64,000 nt of DNA from Streptomyces sp. ERV7 (GTDB lineage: Bacteria; Actinomycetota; Actinomycetes; Streptomycetales; Streptomycetaceae), in contig NZ_LYOY01000029.1 in the NCBI RefSeq assembly GCF_001653515.1, positions 1,364,001-1,428,000 of the forward strand. The letters run 5' to 3'. The notes under the pieces were generated by a model. That model was not told the origin of the DNA and did no database searches. It was given only the letters and a program-made list of their open reading frames with translations. Positions within the stretch are counted from its first letter, which is position 1. Every line of letters begins with the position of its first letter. The position numbers were made by a program, and so were the translations under genes. Shown piece after piece: positions 8,429 through 16,597 of the stretch.

Positions 8429-9538
8429 GGATTTCCCTTCGTCGTGGGGGTGTTCGGACGCTTCTCGGTCGGTGCGGAGTCGGGGGTGAACCACGGCAGG
8501 GGCGTCGTCGCCGTGCTCGTGGTGGAGGCGTTGCCGGCGGACGGCCGCGGGGGCGGTCCGTCGGCGGGCCCGTGCGCGGGGCGTCGCGGGCGGAGCAGGC
8601 GGGCCCGGCCACCGTCCCCGGCCACCGTCCGCGCGGCCCCGCCGTGCGTGCCCCGCGCCGCTCGGGCGGACCCGGTCCACCACGGCCATGCCGATACGGA
8701 ACACCGCCGCCGGGACGACCAGGCACAACAGGATCCAGAAGAGCGTGACGCCCCACGGGCGGCCCACCCCCCACGGCTGGCCGGCGAGCACCTTCTGCCC
8801 GTACTTCACGGAGACCTGGTAGTCGCCGTGCGCACCCGCCGACAGCTCGAAGCCCAGGCGGACCTCGGCCTTGCCGCCGGGCGCGATGGTGCCCTTCCAC
8901 TGCCGGTCCTCCCACTGCGGCGCGAACACGCCGTGGGAGGTGCCCACTTGGAAGACCGGGTCCTTGACCGGGGCCGAGCCGAGGTTGCCGACGGTGACGA
9001 CCAGCGTGCGCGAGGGCGGCGCCCCGAACCAGGTGAGGATCCCGCTGCTCCCGTCGAGCTCCGGCGCGGTCAGGACGCTGAGGCGCCCGGTACCGGACTG
9101 CTCGGGCAGCGGCGCCACCGGATGGCCGGTGATCTTCAACTCGGCGTCCACCACGGCCTGCTCCCCCGTCACGGTGGCCACGTGCACCACACAGGGGCAG
9201 GGCTTGGGCGGCGCAGACACCGGCAGCGGCTTGCTGAAGGCGCCCTTGGCGTCGGTGGTCACCGCGCGCCCGTCGGCGTTGGCGCAGGAGTTGGTGCCGC
9301 CGATCACGCCCTGGCCGGGGGTGGACTGGCCGCAGACCAGCAGCATCAGCAGGGTGCCGGGCCGCCAGCCGGTGCCGCTCGCGGTGATCTCGCTCCCCTT
9401 GGCCGCCTCCGGCTCGGAGAGCGTCACGACGGGCTTGGCGTCGTCGGCGCTCGCGGCCGCGGACGGCTGCGCCCACGCAGGCGGAAGCATCAGCAGGACG
9501 GCCGCGACCAGCGCCGCCACTCTCGTACGCGGCCTCAC
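8425..9538 (-). pseudogene. Secreted/membrane surface protein, frame disrupted by a 13-bp duplication
   Basis: Operon gene 3. From GTG 9538: signal peptide (about 1-30), an extracytoplasmic Cys-containing domain with a CPCVVHVATVTGE region near 110, and a single membrane segment (GVTLFWILLCLVVPAAVF) near residues 268-285. Immediately after, at 8604-8629, the 13-mer GACGGTGGCCGGG (minus strand) is present twice in tandem. Removing one copy joins the upstream frame to a frame with strong G/C third positions (ending ...PTTKGNP) whose TGA at 8425 overlaps the next gene's GTG by 4 bp. As given, translation instead reads through, in frame, into the next gene as an 844-residue fusion. Could be a sequencing error, a strain mutation or a reversible switch. 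Confidence 0.75.
8604..8629. repeat. 13-bp perfect tandem duplication
   Basis: CCCGGCCACCGTC at 8604-8616 and again at 8617-8629 (plus strand). Thirteen is not a multiple of three, so the duplication changes frame inside the surface-operon gene 3. Slipped-strand replication would add or remove one copy. Confidence 0.9.
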
Positions 9539-10464
9539 GATGCTGCTCCCGTCGTCGCCGACTCGCTTACGGGCTCGGGCTCTTCCGGCTCACCGGGCCC
9601 GGCCCGGCGGCGCCGTCTCCGCAACCACAGCGCCGCCCCCGCGCCCGCGGCCACGCATCCGGCGCCCGCCACCGGACCCCACGGCACGGACACCGCCGAG
9701 GCGCTCGCCTCGCTCGGGGCGGCCCCGTCCGCCGCCGCCGTCAGCCGCACCTCGACACGGTCGAGGGCGGGCGGGCGCCACGGCTCGGTCAACTCGACGC
9801 GCCGGCCGGGCAGCAGCTCCACCGGCAGCGCGCGGGCCGGGCGCCGCAGCCGCTGCCCGAAGAACCCGTCGGCGCGGACGGCGAGCCTCGGGGCGAGCGT
9901 CGTGTTGCCCCGGTTGACCAGGGCGTACCGGATGAGGGAGCGGCTCTTGTCGAGGCGTACGTCCTCGACGGTGAGCGCGGGCAGCACCGGGCCCGCGACC
10001 CGCACCTGGACCCGCACCCCCGCCTCGCGTCCGCCGCCGGACGCGACCAGCGCCGCCGGGTGGTCGCCGGGCGCCGCACCCGCCGGGACCGTCACCGCGA
10101 ACGGCACCTCGGCCCGGGTGCGCGCCGGGATCCGCACCTCGCCCGAGGCGAGCGCCAGCCAGGGGTCGGCGCCGGGCCGCACCGCGAAGGCGCCGGTGGG
10201 CGTGTTGTACGCGCCGGCCCCGCGCAGCCGCAGGGTCAGCGGGCGCCCGGTGGGGTTGGTGAGCGAGAGCCGGTCCTCCAGTACGGAGCCCGGCGCGCCC
10301 TCCAGATAGAAGTACGGTCTGCCGTCGCCGCTGGGCCGCGAGCCCCCGCCCGAGGCGGGCGCGGCGCTCCACTCCCCCTCGGCGGCGCGCGCGGCGGGGG
10401 CGGACAGGGCGGTCAGGGCCAGGGCCGCGGCGAACACGGCCAGGCGGAGCGGTCGTGGCGGCAT
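9535..10464 (-). CDS. Secreted membrane-anchored protein, DUF916/WxL-interacting-like
   Basis: 309 residues, operon gene 2. The ATG at 10464 has GGGGAG eight bases upstream. A signal peptide (1-28) precedes an immunoglobulin-like region that starts YFYLEGAPGSVLEDRLSLTNPTGRPLTL, with NRGNTTLAPRLAV further on. This arrangement resembles the DUF916/WxL-interacting peptidoglycan-binding domains of Gram-positive surface complexes. A C-terminal membrane segment (about 250-270) and an Arg-rich stop-transfer follow. Its stop overlaps the next gene's GTG by 4 bp. The family call rests on architecture and order; the ligand is unknown. Confidence 0.7.
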   Translation of the reverse strand: MPPRPLRLAVFAAALALTALSAPAARAAEGEWSAAPASGGGSRPSGDGRPYFYLEGAPGSVLEDRLSLTNPTGRPLTLRLRGAGAYNTPTGAFAVRPGADPWLALASGEVRIPARTRAEVPFAVTVPAGAAPGDHPAALVASGGGREAGVRVQVRVAGPVLPALTVEDVRLDKSRSLIRYALVNRGNTTLAPRLAVRADGFFGQRLRRPARALPVELLPGRRVELTEPWRPPALDRVEVRLTAAADGAAPSEASASAVSVPWGPVAGAGCVAAGAGAALWLRRRRRRAGPGEPEEPEPVSESATTGAAS

Positions 10465-10499
10465 CAGCGGCTCCCCGTCGGGCGTGGATACGGCCCGGT

Positions 10500-11156
10500 T
10501 CAGCCGTGCGCCCGGGCGCCGCGCCGGGTCAGCCACAGCACCCCGGCCGCGCCGGTGAGCAGGACCGTGCCGCCGAGCGTGCCGAGGGCGAGTGCGGAGT
10601 CGAGCGGGCCGGTCCTGGGCAGCGATTCCACCGGCCCCGAGGCACCGGTGACGTCCAGGGAGAGGGAGGGGCCGGGACTGTTGCCCGGGGTGCAGGTCGT
10701 GGTGGTGCCCAGCGCCTTGATGGTGAGGATCGAGGCGGTGAAGGTGACCTTGCCCGACGCCTTCGGTGTGTACGTACCGCTCAGGTCGCTGATCTTGATG
10801 GGGGCGTTGGCGGGGATCTCGGCCGTGTTGGCCGGTCCGGCCACCGCCACCGTCCCCTTGTCGGGGCCGCCGAGCTTGATGACCGCGCTCGGGTTCATCG
10901 CCCCGGCGCCCAGCGCCACCGGGCTGGAGGAGACGCCCTTCTGGAAGGACATGGTCAGCTTGTAGGCGCTGCCGCTCTTGACCGCCCTGATGTCGATGGG
11001 CGACACCGCGCTCTTGGGTCCGATAGGGGTCTCGCACTTGTAGTTGACGTCCACGACGTCGGCGTGGGCGGCGGGGGCGGCCATCAGCACCACCGGGCCC
11101 GCCACGGCAGCCGCAAGGGCGAGTGCTGTCCGCTTCTGGTACGACACGTCCGACAC
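10500..11156 (-). CDS. Small LPXTG-anchored surface protein
   Basis: 218 residues, operon gene 1, GTG start with GAGGGA upstream. A signal peptide (about 1-32, ending AAHA) leads to a single beta-rich domain bounded by Cys near 41 (YKCETP) and near 155 (TTCTPG), which could form a disulfide. LPRTG at about residue 179, a hydrophobic segment and RRGARAHG complete a classical sortase signal. The domain matches the second domain of the LAXTG protein at 7004-8428. It lies 35 bp upstream of gene 2. Wall attachment is predicted; function unknown. Confidence 0.82.
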   Translation of the reverse strand: MSDVSYQKRTALALAAAVAGPVVLMAAPAAHADVVDVNYKCETPIGPKSAVSPIDIRAVKSGSAYKLTMSFQKGVSSSPVALGAGAMNPSAVIKLGGPDKGTVAVAGPANTAEIPANAPIKISDLSGTYTPKASGKVTFTASILTIKALGTTTTCTPGNSPGPSLSLDVTGASGPVESLPRTGPLDSALALGTLGGTVLLTGAAGVLWLTRRGARAHG

Positions 11157-11190
11157 CTCGAATTTCCCTCGTTCCCGAGGCCGTTCACGT

Positions 11191-11219
11191 TACTGACGGC
11201 ACATCAGATTGGGCGTCAA
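11191..11219 (-). promoter_or_regulatory. Candidate promoter of the surface-protein operon
   Basis: Minus strand: TTGACG (11219-11214), a 17-bp spacer, then TCAGTA (11196-11191), about 35 bp before the GTG at 11156. The -35 is close to consensus and the -10 is weak. Placement fits a vegetative-type promoter for the four-gene operon. Confidence 0.45.
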
Positions 11220-11338
11220 GGTACGCCGGGGACCTTGGAGAGGGAAGACACACAACGCAGTGGATGAGGGATCGCAAGTGACACGAGTGCCCCGTGGCGC
11301 GGGCGCCGCGCGCGGGGCCGGATTTCCGAGGGGGCGCC

Positions 11339-11809
11339 CTACGCGGGCGCGGCGAGCTCCGCCCAGACCATCTTGCCGGGCACTCCGGGAGTCCGGACGA
11401 CCCCCCAGTCCAGACAGAGCCGCTGGACGATGAACATGCCGTGGCCGCCGGGCCGCCCCGCGCGGTGCGGGGTGCGGGGCGCGGGCTGGCCCGAGCCGAG
11501 GTCGGTGACCTCCAGGCGCAGCACCTTCGAGGTGCAGGCGACCCGGAGCTGCTCGGGGCCCTCGGCGTGCAGACAGGCGTTGGTGACCAGCTCGGAGACC
11601 ACGAGCAGGACGTCCTCGGCGGCCGCGCGACGGTCGGCGGACGCGGCCGGGAGCCAGCCCCAGTCGTGCAGCGCCTGGCGGGTGAAGTCGCGCGCCAGCG
11701 GCACGATGCCACTGGCTCCGTACAGGGCGAGGACGCGTGAGGCCGCCACCGGAGCTCCGTCCGGCTCGGGGCCACGGTCGCCCGGCTGATGCTGCCGGGT
11801 GGTGCTCAT
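11339..11809 (-). CDS. RsbW-like ATP-binding anti-sigma factor/serine kinase
   Basis: 156 residues of a stand-alone HATPase_c fold. The N box ELVTNACLH lies near 73-81, with a DLGSG box and a GGHGMFIVQRL glycine box near 125. Such proteins bind a SigB/SigF-type sigma factor or phosphorylate a STAS antagonist. It lies 80 bp downstream of the STAS gene on the same strand, with a sigma gene divergent from both, so a partner-switching module is the natural reading. From memory this resembles the sigI neighbourhood of S. coelicolor, which also lies near hutU; I have not assigned a symbol. Confidence 0.87.
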   Translation of the reverse strand: MSTTRQHQPGDRGPEPDGAPVAASRVLALYGASGIVPLARDFTRQALHDWGWLPAASADRRAAAEDVLLVVSELVTNACLHAEGPEQLRVACTSKVLRLEVTDLGSGQPAPRTPHRAGRPGGHGMFIVQRLCLDWGVVRTPGVPGKMVWAELAAPA

Positions 11810-11889
11810 CAGCGCTTCACCTCACCGATTCACCGAATGCCTGGTTCGCCAACGTCTTGAGTCTGGTCTCCTGCCCCGCCAGAGCGGGG

Positions 11890-12258
11890 TCAGTCGTCCA
11901 GTGCGGCTTCGAGCGAATCATGCACGGTGAAGACCGCTTCCGCTCCGGTGATCTCGAAGACGCGGGCCACCACGGGAAGCATTCCCGCCAGATGGACCCC
12001 GCCGCCGACGGCCTCGGCCTTCAGCCGGGCGCCGAGCAGCACGTTCAGTCCGGTGGAGTCGCAGAATTCGAGCTGCCCGCAGTCGACGACCAGCCGGCTG
12101 CGACCCGCCTCCACCGCGTTCTCCAACGGCTCGCTGAGCAGTTCCGCCGTGTGGTGGTCCAGCTCGCCCACGGGCGTGAAGACCTCGCTGCGGCCGTGCG
12201 AGCGGACACCGACCTTGAGCCGGCCCCCGTTTGTGCTGCCGACCGTGCCGCGGTCCAT
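11890..12258 (-). CDS. STAS-domain anti-sigma factor antagonist
   Basis: 122 residues from ATG 12258, chosen because GAGGGA lies just upstream; the frame is open further up without similarity. The STAS core ELDHHTAELLSEPL is followed by LVVDCGQLEFCDSTGLNVLL, where the Ser in DSTG (about residue 62) is the usual phosphorylation site. It probably releases the divergent sigma factor (12625-13497) by capturing the anti-sigma kinase at 11339-11809. Confidence 0.88.
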   Translation of the reverse strand: MDRGTVGSTNGGRLKVGVRSHGRSEVFTPVGELDHHTAELLSEPLENAVEAGRSRLVVDCGQLEFCDSTGLNVLLGARLKAEAVGGGVHLAGMLPVVARVFEITGAEAVFTVHDSLEAALDD

Positions 12259-12349
12259 GCCGTCCCTCTTCGCCGTGATTCGCCGTGCCGCACCGTGACC
12301 GCTGCGGCAGTGGTTCGCGTGGCCCATGGGGTGCGGTCGCTGTGCTCCC

Positions 12350-12363
12350 CGTCACAAGTGACG
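12350..12363. promoter_or_regulatory. Perfect palindrome in the sigma-locus divergent spacer
   Basis: CGTCAC-AA-GTGACG lies in the 366-bp spacer (12259-12624) between the STAS gene and the sigma gene. A further GTCAC half-site occurs about 20 bp downstream (12379-12383). The rest of the spacer shows A+T-richer stretches and three CATATG hexamers but no promoter I can call with confidence. The role as an operator is inference. Confidence 0.45.
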
Positions 12364-12624
12364 CACCTCTCCGCATATGTCACCGAACACGGCTCCGTAC
12401 ACGCGGACTCCCCGAGAACACTACGCCTTCCCTACGCGCGCCGGAAGCCAAACACCGTCCCGAACCGGACATATGCGGACAACACGACCTTGCGACGGTA
12501 CGACCAAAGCGGGTAGGGGTAGGAGGAGCAGTTTTTCACCACGACCGGCCATGGAGGCGCCGCACACCGATTCGCCACGTATGGGCATCGGCAGCCATAT
12601 GCCGAGAACGATGGAGGAGACCCC

Positions 12625-13497
12625 ATGTCACCCCGGCTCGACGAATCCATGGATACGTCGGCAACGCACATGCCGCACACCACGATCGAGGGACTCGACG
12701 ATCTCCCGGAGATCCCTCCCTACGAAGACATCGCGCCGCTGGACGCGCGGGCCCTGTCGAAGACGCTCTTCGCCCGGCTCGACTCCCTCGAAGAGGGCAC
12801 CCACGCGTACTCCTACGTACGCAACACGCTCGTCGAACTCAACCTCGCGCTGGTCAAGTTCGCCGCCTCCCGGTTCCGCTCGCGCAGCGAGCCGATGGAG
12901 GACATCATCCAGGTCGGCACCATCGGCCTGATCAAGGCGATCGACCGCTTCGAGCACGACCGGGGCGTGGAGTTCCCGACCTTCGCGATGCCGACCATCG
13001 TCGGCGAGATCAAGCGCTTCTTCCGCGACACCTCCTGGTCGGTCCGGGTCCCCCGGCGCCTCCAGGAGCTCCGCCTCGACCTGGCCAAGGCGGGCGACGA
13101 ACTCGCCCAGCAACTCGACCGCGCACCGACGGTGGGCGAGCTCGCCGAGCGCCTGGGCATCAGCAAGGACGAGGTCGTCGAGGGAATGGCGGCGAGCAAC
13201 GCGTACACCGCGAGCTCGCTGGACGCCCAGCCCGAGGAGGACGACACCGAGGGCGCGCTCTCGGACCGGATCGGCTACGAGGACCACGACCTCGAAGGCG
13301 TCGAGTACATCGAGTCGCTCAGGCCGCTGATCGCCGAACTCCCGCCCCGGGACCGCAAGATCCTGTCGCTGCGGTTCGTCGCCAACATGACCCAGTCCGA
13401 GATCGGCGAGGAGCTCGGCATCTCCCAGATGCACGTCTCCCGGCTGCTCGCGCGCACCCTGACCCGGCTGCGCAGGGGGCTGACCCTGGAGGAGTGA
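12625..13497 (+). CDS. RNA polymerase sigma factor, SigB/SigF/SigG type
   Basis: 290 residues. Region 2 contains LVKFAASRFRSRSEPMEDIIQVGTIGL and the RFEHDRGVEFPTFAMPTIVGEIKRFFRD recognition block. Region 3 begins RVPRRLQEL, and region 4 has LPPRDRKILSLRFVANMTQSEIGEELGISQMHVSRLLAR with its helix-turn-helix. ATG 12625 follows GGAGGAG. The N-terminal 40 residues are acidic and variable. Divergent from the STAS and anti-sigma genes, which presumably control it. Likely a stress or developmental sigma factor. Confidence 0.94.
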   Translation: MSPRLDESMDTSATHMPHTTIEGLDDLPEIPPYEDIAPLDARALSKTLFARLDSLEEGTHAYSYVRNTLVELNLALVKFAASRFRSRSEPMEDIIQVGTIGLIKAIDRFEHDRGVEFPTFAMPTIVGEIKRFFRDTSWSVRVPRRLQELRLDLAKAGDELAQQLDRAPTVGELAERLGISKDEVVEGMAASNAYTASSLDAQPEEDDTEGALSDRIGYEDHDLEGVEYIESLRPLIAELPPRDRKILSLRFVANMTQSEIGEELGISQMHVSRLLARTLTRLRRGLTLEE

Positions 13498-13544
13498 CAC
13501 CGCCGCTCCCCAGGCCCGGCAGCATGCCGGGCACGCCTGTGCGA

Positions 13545-13571
13545 GGGCCCGTTCCTTATGGGGACGGGCCC
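13545..13571 (+). terminator. Hairpin after the sigma factor gene
   Basis: Arms GGGCCCGTTCC and GGGACGGGCCC (one T-G wobble) around a TTAT-centred loop, 48 bp after the sigma stop. A smaller GCCCGGC/GCCGGGC hairpin lies just upstream (13514-13532). Confidence 0.7.
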
Positions 13572-13642
13572 GCCGCATTGTTGACGAACCGTGCGGTCTC
13601 GGTCACATTGAGCGCGGGGCAACCGGGGGTCTGGGGGGACTC

Positions 13643-14821
13643 ATGCCGTACGAGACCACGTCGTGCTCGACGCTCGAAGCGACCATGCGGGACCGGCTCG
13701 GGCGTGAGTGCCTGTACCTGCCGTCCTGCCGGCTCGCGCTGTACGTGGCGCTGCGCCACTGGTGCGCGCCCGGCGGCCGGGTCCTGATGTCGCCCGTCAA
13801 CGACGACGTCATCTTCTTCGTGGTGCTCGCGGCCGGGCTGCGGCCCGTACAGGCGCCGCTGAACCCGCTCGACGGCTCGATCGACCTCGCCGCCGTACCG
13901 GAGGAGACCTGGTCGGGGCTTTCGGCGGTGCTCACCACCAATCTGTACGGCAACCCGGACCCGGCGCCCGGACTGCGCGCCAGGTGCGACCGGTCGGGCA
14001 TCGCGCTCATCGAGGACGCGGCCCACGCCATCGGGAGCGAGGTGGACGGGCAGGCGGTCGGCACCTTCGGCGACGCGGCCGTCTTCTCGCTCTCCAAGCA
14101 CACCGCCGCCAAGGCGGGCGGCTTCCTCGCGGTCGCCGACCCGGGCCTGCGCGAGGCCCTGGCCAAGGCCCGTGACGAACTCCTCGACCCGCCCCGGCGT
14201 ACGGCCGAACTCGCCTACTGGGCCCGGCCGTACGCGGAGGCGGCCGTCCGGGGCCTGCGGCTCGCGCCCGCCGCCCGGTCGGTGCTGCGGACGCTCGGGC
14301 GCCAGGAGCGCGAGGACATCCGGATGGCGCTCAGACCCGGCGAGCTGACCAGGGCCGTCGCCGCCGCGCCCGCCCTGGCCGACTTCCACTCCTGGGTACG
14401 GGTGGACATGCACGACTACCGCACCGGCGCGGGCGGCCTCAGACGCGCCCGGATCGGGCGGAAGCTGGACCGCCTCGACGCGGTGCTCGCCCTGCACCGG
14501 GCGGGAACCGAGAAACTGCTGGCCAGCGAGTGGGCCCGGCCCGGGTCCGGGCCCGTGCAGCCGCTGTTCCGGGTGCCGCTGCTCGTCGAGGACCGGGACG
14601 CGGCGCGGGCGGCGCTCGCCGAGGCGCGGGTGAACGTCGGCTACCTCTACGACCCCCCGCTCGACGACTACGCGGGCGCCGCCTTCACCGACCCCTCGCC
14701 CGCTCCCGAGGCCGGGCGCTGGTTCGCGCGGCACGCCCTGCCCGTCGACCCGCTCAGGGCCGAACTGTCGCTGCGGGTCCTGGAGGAGTCGGGGGCCCGG
14801 CCTCGGGAGGGGTGCCCCCCG
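13643..14821 (+). CDS. DegT/DnrJ/EryC1-like PLP aminotransferase, 3' end lacks a normal stop
   Basis: About 393 residues of a fold-type I aminotransferase-like protein. Features: an N-terminal LPSCRLALYVALRHW substrate region, the DAAHAIGSE Asp loop near 130, and the PLP lysine in SLSKHTAAKAGGF near 155. The family often acts on sugar or small-molecule amines. The conserved part ends near LRVLEESGARP at about 14800, where a stop would be expected. Instead this frame stays open to 16480, across the whole antisense of hutU. The end given (14821) is therefore where similarity ends and hutU begins, not a stop codon. Suspect a small indel in the G/C runs at 14790-14825. Confidence 0.65.
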
Positions 14822-16483
14822 TCACGCTTCACCCTCCCGCATCGGCACCCGCACGCCCCGCTCGTCCGCGACCGACTCCGCGATGTCGTATCCGGCGTCG
14901 ACGTGCCGGATGACGCCCATCCCGGGGTCGTTCGTCAGTACGCGGCGGATCTTCTCGCCCGCCAGCGCCGTGCCGTCGGCCACCGTGACCTGGCCCGCGT
15001 GGATGGAGCGGCCCATGCCGACGCCGCCGCCGTGGTGCAGGGAGACCCAGGACGCGCCGGAGGCGACGTTCACCATGGCGTTCAGGAGCGGCCAGTCCGC
15101 GATCGCGTCGGAGCCGTCCAGCATCGCCTCGGTCTCGCGGTACGGGGAGGCCACCGAGCCGCAGTCGAGGTGGTCGCGGCCGATGGCCAGCGGGGCCGCC
15201 AGCTCGCCGGACGCCACCATGTCGTTGAAGCGCTCGCCCGCCTTGTCCCGCTCGCCGTAGCCGAGCCAGCAGATACGCGCGGGCAGGCCCTGGAAGTGGA
15301 CGCGCTCGCCCGCCATCTTGATCCAGCGGTGCAGCGACTCGTTCTCCGGGAACAGGTCCAGGATCGCCTTGTCGGTCTTGTGGATGTCGGACGCCTCGCC
15401 CGACAGCGCCGCCCAGCGGAACGGGCCCTTGCCCTCGCAGAAGAGCGGGCGGATGTACGCGGGGACGAAGCCGGGGAACGCGAACGCCCGGTCGTACCCG
15501 GCCAGCTGGGCCTCGCCGCGGATCGAGTTGCCGTAGTCGAAGACCTCGGCGCCCGCGTCCATGAAGCCGACCATCGCCTCGACGTGCCGGGCCATGGACT
15601 CCCGGGCGCGGGTGGTGAAGCCCGCCGGGTCCTTCGCCGCGTACGCGGCCATGTCGTCGAAGTCGACGCCGACCGGCAGGTACGCCAGCGGGTCGTGCGC
15701 CGACGTCTGGTCGGTCACGATGTCGACCGGCGCACCCTCGGCCAGCATCTGCGGCAGCAGCTCCGCCGCGTTGCCGAGCAGGCCGATGGAGAGCGGCCGG
15801 CGGGCGTCGCGCGCCTCGACCGCCAGCTCAAGGGCGTGCCGCAGGTTGTCGGCCTTCACGTCGAGGTAGCGGTGCTCGATGCGGCGCTCGATGGCGCGCG
15901 GGTCGACGTCGATACAGATCGCGACGCCGTCGTTCATCGTCACGGCGAGCGGCTGCGCGCCGCCCATGCCGCCGAGCCCGGCGGTGAGCGTGATCGTCCC
16001 GGCCAGCGTCCCGTTGAACTTCTTCGCCGCCACGGCCGAGAAGGTCTCGTAGGTGCCCTGGAGGATGCCCTGGGTGCCGATGTAGATCCAGGAGCCCGCG
16101 GTCATCTGGCCGTACATGGTCAGACCCAGCTGCTCCAGGCGGCGGAACTCCTCCCAGTTCGCCCAGTCGCCCACCAGGTTGGAGTTGGCGATCAGGACGC
16201 GCGGGGCCCACTCATGGGTCTGCATCACACCGACCGGGCGGCCGGACTGGACGAGCATCGTCTCGTCCTGCTTGAGCGTGCGCAGCGTGCGCACCATCGC
16301 GTCGAAGGAGCGCCAGTCGCGCGCGGCCTTGCCGGTGCCGCCGTAGACCACGAGCTTGTCGGGGTGCTCGGCGACCTCGGGGTCGAGGTTGTTCTGGAGC
16401 ATCCGAAGGGCGGCTTCCTGCTGCCATCCCAGGGTGGTCAGTTCCGTACCGCGCGGTGCCCGTACGGGGCGGGGTCCTGACAT
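14822..16483 (-). CDS. hutU: Urocanate hydratase
   Basis: 553 residues, the usual urocanase length. Converts urocanate to imidazolonepropionate in histidine degradation. Diagnostic stretches: an N-terminal [46 protein letters not shown] (NAD binding), [17 protein letters not shown] with the active-site Cys region near 410, and [21 protein letters not shown] 16483 is preceded by an A+T-rich spacer with an inverted repeat at 16513-16537. No other hut gene is adjacent, as is usual in Streptomyces. Confidence 0.97.
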   Translation of the reverse strand: MSGPRPVRAPRGTELTTLGWQQEAALRMLQNNLDPEVAEHPDKLVVYGGTGKAARDWRSFDAMVRTLRTLKQDETMLVQSGRPVGVMQTHEWAPRVLIANSNLVGDWANWEEFRRLEQLGLTMYGQMTAGSWIYIGTQGILQGTYETFSAVAAKKFNGTLAGTITLTAGLGGMGGAQPLAVTMNDGVAICIDVDPRAIERRIEHRYLDVKADNLRHALELAVEARDARRPLSIGLLGNAAELLPQMLAEGAPVDIVTDQTSAHDPLAYLPVGVDFDDMAAYAAKDPAGFTTRARESMARHVEAMVGFMDAGAEVFDYGNSIRGEAQLAGYDRAFAFPGFVPAYIRPLFCEGKGPFRWAALSGEASDIHKTDKAILDLFPENESLHRWIKMAGERVHFQGLPARICWLGYGERDKAGERFNDMVASGELAAPLAIGRDHLDCGSVASPYRETEAMLDGSDAIADWPLLNAMVNVASGASWVSLHHGGGVGMGRSIHAGQVTVADGTALAGEKIRRVLTNDPGMGVIRHVDAGYDIAESVADERGVRVPMREGEA

Positions 16484-16512
16484 GGCGAGGCCTCCTCACG
16501 ACGTGACTCAGA

Positions 16513-16537
16513 TATTCACATCCTGTCTTTCTGAATA
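16513..16537. promoter_or_regulatory. Inverted repeat upstream of hutU, candidate operator
   Basis: TATTCA (16513-16518) and TGAATA (16532-16537) with a 13-bp spacer, in an unusually A+T-rich stretch 30-54 bp upstream of hutU and about 60 bp upstream of the divergent PLP decarboxylase gene. Position and symmetry suggest a binding site affecting one or both promoters. Confidence 0.45.
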
Positions 16538-16597
16538 GAACTAGTCAATACCTTGGTACGTCTGCGCGTCGGCGCACCTGGTGCTTGGCTGGATTCC

